NCBI GenBank assembly: GCA_016714125.1
Contig: JADJNX010000005.1
Span: forward strand, 124,001 to 188,000
Reading direction: 5' to 3'
From: Ignavibacteriales bacterium
Lineage (GTDB): Bacteria > Bacteroidota > Ignavibacteria > Ignavibacteriales > Ignavibacteriaceae
DNA length: 64,000 nt
The notes below the pieces were generated by a model. That model was given only the letters and a program-made list of their open reading frames with translations. It did no database searches and was not told the origin of the DNA. Made by a program: the position numbers and the translations under genes. The stretch's first letter is position 1. Every line of letters starts with the position of its first letter. Of the stretch, positions 57,770 through 64,000 are shown piece by piece.

Positions 57770-59080
57770 ATGAAAAAGATATTTAGTATTGTTTTATTGT
57801 TAGCATCAGCCGTGTTTGTTTTCACAGGTTGTGAAGACAGAGCTGAGCTTACTGCTCCCGCCGTTCCTTCTACAGGAACTGCAAGTTTCGCAAGATATGT
57901 TGCCGTCGGTAACAGTCTTACAGCGGGATATCAGTCAGGCTCCCTGTATGAATCAGCTCAAAAATATTCATATGCAAATTTAATTGCCAACCAGGTAGGT
58001 ACAACATTTGCATTCCCGAATGTTGGAGAACCAGGTACAAGAGGAAGACTTGAAGTACAGACTCTTTCTCCGTTTGTATCTTATGCAAATACCGGAAGTG
58101 GTGCACTATTGAATGCAACTTACCCCAAGCCTTATAATAATCTTGGTGTTCCCGGTGCGCTCATATATGACTTCCTTAATGCATACGATTCACTTAGCTG
58201 CTTCTCATCAGTTTTTGGTGGTTCGCCAAATCCAATGTTTAATTTGGTACTCAGAAACCAGGGTGGTGCCAAAACCACACAATGGTTACAGACAAAAGCT
58301 CAACAGCCAACTTTTGTAACTTTCTGGCTCGGTTCAAATGACATTCTTGGTCATGCAGCATCAGGTGGAACTGTTCCTTATACTCCAGTTGCAACCTTTA
58401 CAGGACTTTACAATCAGGCAATGGACAGTCTAAAATCACTCGGTTGCCCGGTCGTGGTTGGAAACATCCTTGATGTTACAGTGGCAGCTTACTTCACAAC
58501 TGTTGGTGGACAACTTCAGCAGCAGGGTGTTACAGCGGTTTGGGGTATTAGAGGTACAGGGGATACAATTCCTCTCGCTCTTAGTAAAAACCTTCTTACA
58601 CTTACAGCATCAGGTGAATTGGCAGCAGGAAAGGGTTTGAGTAAATCCAATCCAATCAGCAACAGATATATCCTTGATTCCGCTGAAATCGTTGGTGTTA
58701 AAACAGTTATCGCTCAGTATAACACAGTGATTAAAACCGCTGCAGATTCACGTAATTTTGGTCATGTGGATGTAGCTGCTCTTCTCGGAAAAATTGCCCT
58801 CGCTTATTTCACAAGTGGAGGTTACGTCGTTGATGGAGTTAAGTTTACACCTGTATTTGTGACCGGAAATCTTTTCAGTCTCGATGGTGTTCATCCTACC
58901 AGTCAGGCACATGCCGTGGTTGCCAATGAATTCATCAAAACCATTAATGAAAAATATAATGCAAAAATTTCGATGATAAATGTTGGATCGATTCCTGCAA
59001 GCTTGATATTTAAACAAATGCCAAGTGGAAGTATAGTTCCAAATTATACACCGGAAATGTTTAAACATATATTATTCTAA
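57770..59080 (+). CDS. GDSL/SGNH-type hydrolase lipoprotein
   Basis: Lipobox VFTGC at residue ~21. SGNH block I is YVAVGNSLTAGY (GNSL in place of GDSL), block II GVPGALIYDF, block III FWLGSNDILGHA (Asn) and block V FSLDGVHPTSQAH (Asp-x-x-His). These keep the catalytic Ser, Gly, Asn and Asp/His. 436 residues. Likely an outer-membrane-anchored esterase or lipase. It lies between fadL and a SPOR lipoprotein, consistent with lipid hydrolysis coupled to uptake. Confidence 0.86.
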   Translation: MKKIFSIVLLLASAVFVFTGCEDRAELTAPAVPSTGTASFARYVAVGNSLTAGYQSGSLYESAQKYSYANLIANQVGTTFAFPNVGEPGTRGRLEVQTLSPFVSYANTGSGALLNATYPKPYNNLGVPGALIYDFLNAYDSLSCFSSVFGGSPNPMFNLVLRNQGGAKTTQWLQTKAQQPTFVTFWLGSNDILGHAASGGTVPYTPVATFTGLYNQAMDSLKSLGCPVVVGNILDVTVAAYFTTVGGQLQQQGVTAVWGIRGTGDTIPLALSKNLLTLTASGELAAGKGLSKSNPISNRYILDSAEIVGVKTVIAQYNTVIKTAADSRNFGHVDVAALLGKIALAYFTSGGYVVDGVKFTPVFVTGNLFSLDGVHPTSQAHAVVANEFIKTINEKYNAKISMINVGSIPASLIFKQMPSGSIVPNYTPEMFKHILF

Positions 59081-59104
59081 TTCAATAATTAAAGGATTTT
59101 GGCA

Positions 59105-59539
59105 TTGAAACTTGATATAATTAACAAACAGTCTATTCTCTCATTTATTACACTTGTTTTGCTCTCGGTTTTGCTTGGGGCATGTTCTTCCGTAACCGAA
59201 GAAAAAGTTGAGGAAAAAATTGATGTTAATCAAGGTTTGGATACAATTAAATCAGTTGAAAGCATACCGGTTGTTGATTCAAAAGTGGAAGTGCCAAAAT
59301 CCTATCTTTATATTATTCAGATAGGTGCATACAGTACCTTTGAAAAGGCAAAAAAATTTAGAGGGTCAATTAAAAATAAAATAAATGAAGAAATTTTTGT
59401 AAGTTTCGACAAGAGAACTTCGCTTTATGTGGTCAGATTAAAACCACGCGATTCTCGGGCAGATGCCGAGGAGATCAGGACAAAACTGAGAGCTACCAAG
59501 GAGTTTGCCGATGCCTTTATCTTAACAATTGAGATATAA
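59105..59539 (+). CDS. SPOR-domain lipoprotein
   Basis: TTG codons at 59099 and 59105 are candidates; the second sits ~10 nt after AAAGGA and is preferred. The lipobox is LLGACSS (Cys ~27). An acidic linker (EEKVEEKIDVN) and a C-terminal SPOR domain follow (YLYIIQIGAYSTFEKAKKF...SLYVVRLKPRDSRADAEEIRTKL). SPOR domains bind denuded peptidoglycan at division sites. The protein would therefore link the outer membrane to septal peptidoglycan. Confidence 0.85.
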   Translation: MKLDIINKQSILSFITLVLLSVLLGACSSVTEEKVEEKIDVNQGLDTIKSVESIPVVDSKVEVPKSYLYIIQIGAYSTFEKAKKFRGSIKNKINEEIFVSFDKRTSLYVVRLKPRDSRADAEEIRTKLRATKEFADAFILTIEI

Positions 59540-59567
59540 TTCAGTAAAATAAAACCGGGAGGTTCCT

Positions 59568-61847
59568 ATGCGTAAATTACTACTCGTAATTTCGTTGTTT
59601 CTGTTTGTTTCCGGGCAGCTTAATGCCCAGCTCTCCACCAACTGGTCGTTTACCAGTGGCGGAGCAAATCTTCCAACCTGGTTTGGAACTGCAAATACCG
59701 AAAGAGGTATGACTTATTCCAAAACAAATAATCAAATGTTAGTAGTTGTCAGAAATGGCGGAGTAACATTAAAAGCACTTGATGCTCAGACAGGTCTTGA
59801 AGTTACTAATTATGACCAAACCGGTGTTTCCGGTGGTACATTTGCATTAAATGACGCTGAAGCTTCACACGATGATGCTAAAGTATATGCTGCAAATTTA
59901 GCCACTTCCAACGCAGCTGCCTTCAAAATTTATAAAGGGGATAATCCTACAACAGCTCCAACTGTTGCGTTTTCCTACACTGCCCCTGTAACAGGGACCA
60001 GAATGGGTGATAACCTTTGTTTGGTAGGAAATAATGCTGACAACTCAGCAAAATTTCTTATAATTGATGCCACAAGAAATATGGTATTCATTTTGAAAAC
60101 TGTTGATAACGGAAACACTTTCCAGTTACAAGATTCAGTTCAACTTCCTGCTCTTACATTTGGAGGCCATCCATCAGTATTCCCTATCATGAACGATATG
60201 GGTGTTATTGAAGGTCTCATCACCAATAGTTCAGGTAAAAATGTTTTGGCATTTAATTTGGCAGGTCAATTAATCGGTTCCATTCCGGGTGGTGTCATAG
60301 CTACGGGAACAACAGCCATCAAAGGTTTTAATACCAATAATATGTTTTATTTGGCCACATACCAGTTTGGTGCAGGAAATGAAAATGTGAGAATCGTTCA
60401 TGTAGGCGACAATCCACTCCTGGCGAGAACTTATACGGTCACAACTTCCCTTGGTGCAAACGCCAATGCAAACGGCTCAGGCGATCTGTCATTCAATGTG
60501 AGGCCGGATGGGTCAGTTGATCTTTTTATACTCGGTACAAACAATGGAATTCAATCTGTAAATTTGCGTTTCCCATTCTTCGTAAATGGTAGATTTAACG
60601 AACACTACAATTACATCGCCTCAAAACAGAACACCAATAGTGGTTTTGGTGCCGGAATGGAATTAAAAAAGATTGGTTACTCATTCGACACAAACCATGT
60701 TTATGTTGCAGTTCAAGGTAAACTTGACAGAACCAATTCTAATGGTATAGTTGTGTTATTAAATTTTGACAACATACCAGGACTTGCTGCCGGACAATCC
60801 CTCGGTGGAGTTCCGGGTGGTGGCCATTTGTTTGGAGATGCGACAAATCCGAATTGGAAAATGGGCGATGAAGTTGATATGGCATTTGTAATTAATCCGG
60901 GAGGCAACGACTCAGTTGCATATCTTGATGCCGCGAAGTATTTTAATGGTGTTAAAACAGGTGGTTTCATCGGCTCAACCTATAACTCCGGTAGTGCTTC
61001 TCAGGGACCATCAGCACCAGGTATTTTTGCTACAAACGCTATCACATTTGCTTTGGATTCTGCTTATGATATTGGCAGAGGTCTTGAATTAAAAATACCA
61101 TTCACTGAACTTCCCGGGATCAATCCAAATTCTAATATTCAAGTTGCTGCTTTTATCGTGTCAAATACTGCATACTTCTCTGATTTAACTCTTCCGGGAA
61201 ATCTTACAGGTGGAAACGCTGGCTTCAATCCTAATTTTGGAACACTACCGGGTGGACCATATTTCACTGCTTTCTATGAACTTCCTGTTGAGATGGTCTC
61301 CTTCTCAGCAAATACAAATGGAAACAGTGTTAACCTTGAATGGATTACAGCATCAGAAACCAACAATAGAGGATTCTCTGTTGAAAAAAGTTTTGATGGT
61401 TCAAACTTCGTTGAAGTTGGATTTGTTGCCGGTAAAGGTTCCTCATCATTAATGAACAAATACAGCTTCACTGAAAACAATGCCGGTGCTTCTGTTGTTT
61501 ATTACAGATTAAGACAGATTGATTTTGACGGCACAGCATCTTACAGCGAGACGATAAAAGTTGAATTCTCAGCTGTTCCTGCTGTCTTTGCATTAAGCCA
61601 GAATTATCCAAACCCGTTTAATCCATCAACTTCCATCTCTTTCAGCGTTGCTGAAGAGGGGATGGCAAGCCTGATGATTTATTCAATAAATGGTGAACTT
61701 GTTTCTTCATTGTTTAACGAAGCTGCTAAACCGGGTCAGTTATACAAAGTTCAGTTTAACGCAAACAACCTTCCCTCGGGCATCTATTTTTATAGACTAA
61801 CCCAGGGAGCAAATGTTGTTACAAGGAAACTTACTTTATTGAAGTAA
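59568..61847 (+). CDS. T9SS-exported surface protein, 759 residues
   Basis: Signal peptide ending QLNAQ. Residues ~20-390 read as a repetitive beta-propeller-like region (RGMTYSKTNNQMLVVVRNGG, LFILGTNNGIQSVNLRFP). A lectin/DOMON-like part follows around 400-560, then an Fn-like module (LEWITASETNNRGFSVEKSF, YYRLRQIDFDGTASYSETI) and a type A sorting domain (NYPNPFNPSTSISFSV...LPSGIYFYRLTQG). No catalytic motif seen. It shares its last ~180 residues' layout with the neighbour at 62029. Terminated by a hairpin at 61910. Confidence 0.88.
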   Translation: MRKLLLVISLFLFVSGQLNAQLSTNWSFTSGGANLPTWFGTANTERGMTYSKTNNQMLVVVRNGGVTLKALDAQTGLEVTNYDQTGVSGGTFALNDAEASHDDAKVYAANLATSNAAAFKIYKGDNPTTAPTVAFSYTAPVTGTRMGDNLCLVGNNADNSAKFLIIDATRNMVFILKTVDNGNTFQLQDSVQLPALTFGGHPSVFPIMNDMGVIEGLITNSSGKNVLAFNLAGQLIGSIPGGVIATGTTAIKGFNTNNMFYLATYQFGAGNENVRIVHVGDNPLLARTYTVTTSLGANANANGSGDLSFNVRPDGSVDLFILGTNNGIQSVNLRFPFFVNGRFNEHYNYIASKQNTNSGFGAGMELKKIGYSFDTNHVYVAVQGKLDRTNSNGIVVLLNFDNIPGLAAGQSLGGVPGGGHLFGDATNPNWKMGDEVDMAFVINPGGNDSVAYLDAAKYFNGVKTGGFIGSTYNSGSASQGPSAPGIFATNAITFALDSAYDIGRGLELKIPFTELPGINPNSNIQVAAFIVSNTAYFSDLTLPGNLTGGNAGFNPNFGTLPGGPYFTAFYELPVEMVSFSANTNGNSVNLEWITASETNNRGFSVEKSFDGSNFVEVGFVAGKGSSSLMNKYSFTENNAGASVVYYRLRQIDFDGTASYSETIKVEFSAVPAVFALSQNYPNPFNPSTSISFSVAEEGMASLMIYSINGELVSSLFNEAAKPGQLYKVQFNANNLPSGIYFYRLTQGANVVTRKLTLLK

Positions 61848-61909
61848 TTTTGCTATCACTCTTACAAGGTTATTAACTTAAAGAGTTATATGACAAATTT
61901 TTGTTTATT

Positions 61910-61936
61910 AAGGCTGCCTGATACAGGCAGCCTTTT
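61910..61936 (+). terminator. Rho-independent terminator
   Basis: AAGGCTGCCTG-ATA-CAGGCAGCCTT gives an 11-bp stem with a 3-nt loop, and the T run reads into TTTTT. It follows the T9SS cargo gene. Confidence 0.88.
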
Positions 61937-62028
61937 TAGTTTATTATTAACATACAGTTAACACTCATTAACTAAAGAATGATTATCTTGCTACACGTAT
62001 TTTTTTTATTTACAAACTTGAGGAAACG

Positions 62029-63303
62029 ATGAATAAGAAATCTCTCTTTTTTCTAATCGTGGTGGCATTTGCAGTTAATACTTCATTTGCTCAAATTTTA
62101 GTAGAAAATTTTAATTATCCTGCCGGCGATTCTCTTACAGCTCATGGCTGGACAAGACACAGTGGCACATCCGGAACTATTCTTGTTGGAACTCCAGGAC
62201 TGGAATTTCCTAACTATGTTGTAACCGGTGGAAACAATGCACTTCTTTATCAAAACGGGGAAGACATTAATAAAACTTTTGACAGTTTGACTTCAGGCTC
62301 CGTTTATACCTCATTGTTGGTAAAACTGACGGCGAATAGCCCTGTTCCGGGTTATTTTTTCCATTATGGTAGAAACCCTTTTAATACATTTGATTTTCGT
62401 GCAAGAACATGGGTAAAAGCTGATGGTCTTGGTTACAGAATTGGCATTAGCCCTTCAGGTAATGCTGATACAGTATTCACAACTGAAAAATTTGCCCTTG
62501 ATTCAACATATCTTATTGTGGTAAAATACAGCGTATTCGATGCTGTTTCTGATTCAATTAGTTTGTGGGTTTTTAAAGCCGGTGACAATTTTGTTGCTGA
62601 AACAGCCCCTGCTGTTGGTCCTTTGAGCATGATTGCTGCAGATATTTCACCGGGTTCAATCGCATTGAGACAATTTAACGCTGATCAGAGAATTATTGTT
62701 GATAACATTCAGGTAAGCACTTCATGGTTACTTAATGTTGTGCCTGTTGAATTTATTTCATTCTCGGCAACTGCTTTGAATGGCAAAGTTGACCTGGCAT
62801 GGCAAACCGCAAGTGAAACCAATAATAAAGGTTTTGAAATTGAGAGAAGCCTCGACAATACAAATTTCAGTGTCGTTGGATATGTTGACGGAAGAGGAAC
62901 TACAACCCAAACTTCAGTATATAACTTCTCTGATAAATTTGATGTTAATGGAACAGTTTACTACAGACTGAAACAAATCGATTTTGATGGGACAACTGCC
63001 CTCTCAAACACTATTGAAGTTGAATCAAATATGATTACCGGTTTTGAAATGTTCCAAAACTATCCAAATCCATTCAACCCAACAACCAATATTAAATTTA
63101 CGGTTGCTGAATCAGGAATGGCTTCTTTGAAGGTATTTAATGTTACCGGAGAACTGGTTGCAAACCTTTTCAATCAGACCGTTGAAAAAGGCACTGTTTA
63201 CACAGTTAACTTTGATGCTTCAAAACTTAACTCAGGTGTTTATTTTGCCCAACTTTCACAGGGAAGCAATGTTAAGAATATCAAACTGATTCTTAATAAA
63301 TAA
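62029..63303 (+). CDS. T9SS-exported surface protein, 424 residues
   Basis: Signal peptide (FFLIVVAFAVNTSFAQ). The N-terminal ~215 residues resemble a jelly-roll/LamG-like fold (ILVENFNYPAGDSLTAHGW, SIALRQFNADQRIIVDNI). The Fn-like module (LAWQTASETNNKGFEIERSL, YYRLKQIDFDGTTALSNTIEV) and type A sorting domain (NYPNPFNPTTNIKFTV...LNSGVYFAQLSQG) parallel the upstream gene. No catalytic motif. Followed by a terminator. Confidence 0.88.
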   Translation: MNKKSLFFLIVVAFAVNTSFAQILVENFNYPAGDSLTAHGWTRHSGTSGTILVGTPGLEFPNYVVTGGNNALLYQNGEDINKTFDSLTSGSVYTSLLVKLTANSPVPGYFFHYGRNPFNTFDFRARTWVKADGLGYRIGISPSGNADTVFTTEKFALDSTYLIVVKYSVFDAVSDSISLWVFKAGDNFVAETAPAVGPLSMIAADISPGSIALRQFNADQRIIVDNIQVSTSWLLNVVPVEFISFSATALNGKVDLAWQTASETNNKGFEIERSLDNTNFSVVGYVDGRGTTTQTSVYNFSDKFDVNGTVYYRLKQIDFDGTTALSNTIEVESNMITGFEMFQNYPNPFNPTTNIKFTVAESGMASLKVFNVTGELVANLFNQTVEKGTVYTVNFDASKLNSGVYFAQLSQGSNVKNIKLILNK

Positions 63304-63326
63304 TCTCTCCCTTACTCTTTTTTTAA

Positions 63327-63356
63327 GCGAATAACCTTTTGGTTATTCGCTTTTTT
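63327..63356 (+). terminator. Rho-independent terminator
   Basis: GCGAATAACC-TTTT-GGTTATTCGC is a perfect 10-bp stem followed by six Ts, just after the T9SS cargo gene. Confidence 0.92.
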
Positions 63357-63405
63357 ATTTTAATTTTAGCTTTTGTAATTAAATTAATATTCTAACGGAG
63401 GATAC

Positions 63406-63849
63406 ATGGCACTTTCACTTAACAAAGTGATGTTACTGGGTAATCTCGGCAGAGATGCTGAAACAAGATTTTCAAATGACAATTCAATCGCAATTACATC
63501 ATTCTCTCTAGCCACAAGTCTTGCTAAAAAAGGACGGGACGGCAACTGGATAAATGAAACCACATGGCATAACATAACTGCATTTAATATCCATGAGAGA
63601 ACACTTGAGGCGCTTAAAAAAGGTACCCGAGCTTATATTGAAGGCAGAATTCAAATTCGTGACTATACAAAACAGGATGGTACTGCCGGTAAGTCTTACG
63701 ACATTGTTGCAGATAAAGTTACACTGGTTGACAAAAGAGCAGATTCTGAAGGAGGTCCATTCGAAGCTCAACAGAATGAAGGACAAGCTCCGGCCGCTTT
63801 TGAAGCACCTCAATCGACAGACAAAAAAGATGATGATTTGCCATTTTAA
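63406..63849 (+). CDS. ssb: Single-stranded DNA-binding protein
   Basis: OB-fold protein with NKVMLLGNLGRDAETRFSNDN, FSLATSLAKKGRDGNWINETTWHNI and GTRAYIEGRIQIRDYTKQDG. The acidic C-terminal tip DDDLPF recruits replication and repair partners. 147 residues, with a strong CGGAGG Shine-Dalgarno before the ATG. Confidence 0.96.
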   Translation: MALSLNKVMLLGNLGRDAETRFSNDNSIAITSFSLATSLAKKGRDGNWINETTWHNITAFNIHERTLEALKKGTRAYIEGRIQIRDYTKQDGTAGKSYDIVADKVTLVDKRADSEGGPFEAQQNEGQAPAAFEAPQSTDKKDDDLPF

Positions 63850-63868
63850 TTTTATCGGTGAAAAATAA

Positions 63869-64000
63869 GTGTCTTATGAAGTAACGTTACTGATCGGGCT
63901 TGTTTTATGCTTTTGCTATCAGCTCTATTCAGTGGATCTGAAGTTGCACTATTTGGGACCAATAAGGCTTTGTTGAAGAGGGATTCCACAAGAACCCCCT
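63869..64000 (+). CDS. CNNM/DUF21 (CorC/HlyC-type) membrane protein, 3'-truncated, one frameshift
   Basis: GTG start at 63869 (SYEVTLLIGLVL). One missing base near 63908 changes the frame; corrected it reads LLLLSALFSGSEVALFGTNKALLKRDSTRTP. The LFSGSEVALF signature is typical of the DUF21/CNNM membrane domain of magnesium/cobalt-efflux or gliding-associated (GldE-like) proteins. The rest lies beyond the window. Confidence 0.72.

Overview
The window looks like a low-to-moderate GC Bacteroidota/Chlorobi-group chromosome, most likely an Ignavibacteria-type lineage. Several surface proteins end in type IX secretion (T9SS) type A sorting domains with the NYPNPFNP motif. PorV-like, TonB-dependent receptor, FadL and lipobox proteins show a Gram-negative envelope. 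Candidate promoters fit the TTG-N19/20-TAnnTTTG pattern of this phylum. About 20 otherwise conserved genes (atpD, nuoD/H/L/N, dnaK, mutS2, uvrD-like, pyrK and others) are interrupted by single-base frameshifts, mostly at homopolymers. This is best read as residual sequencing error in a draft or metagenome assembly, so those loci are annotated here as single reconstructed genes.

Layout. 0-8 kb (+): surface/secretion cluster of T9SS cargo, lipoprotein, TonB-dependent receptor, PorV-like barrel and NHL-type lipoprotein. 8.1-9.9 kb (+): atpD-atpC, closed by a bidirectional terminator. 10-23.4 kb (-): an 11-subunit complex I operon nuoABCDHIJKLMN without nuoEFG, followed on the same strand by cysteine desulfurase, a small unknown protein, an IscA-type protein, superoxide dismutase and a LON-domain protein. 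23.6-34.1 kb (+): alr, an unknown gene, manC, an unusual RpiB-like protein, then pyrK-pyrD-folC-rho-pdxA-methyltransferase-ftsE. 34.1-35.3 kb (-): adk and tadA.

35.3-39.4 kb is the only clearly accessory stretch. It holds a short tandem repeat array, dispersed repeats, a DUF2321-type zinc-ribbon protein, a coiled-coil membrane protein with an in-frame TAG, a cupin, a methyltransferase and tRNA-Arg. 39.4-41 kb (-): birA-coaX. 41-43 kb (+): dnaK behind a sequence matching the sigma-54 promoter consensus. 43.4-56.5 kb (+): UvrD-family helicase, T9SS-exported glycosidase, PPi-type phosphofructokinase, SDR, exbB-exbD-exbD, yqeY, cvpA, mutS2 and a biotin carboxylase/carrier pair. 56.5-64 kb (+): FadL, GDSL lipoprotein, SPOR lipoprotein, two related T9SS cargo proteins, ssb and the start of a CNNM/DUF21 protein.

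Functionally the window combines respiration (complex I, F1 subunits), Fe-S assembly, pyrimidine/folate/PLP/CoA/biotin metabolism, DNA maintenance and an envelope system in which ExbB/ExbD energise TonB receptors. I found no CRISPR array, insertion sequence or prophage. I cannot point with confidence to a wholly new system. The best leads are the altered RpiB-like enzyme, the sigma-54-type dnaK promoter, the tandem palindromes between birA and dnaK, the dual-start superoxide dismutase and the small accessory island.
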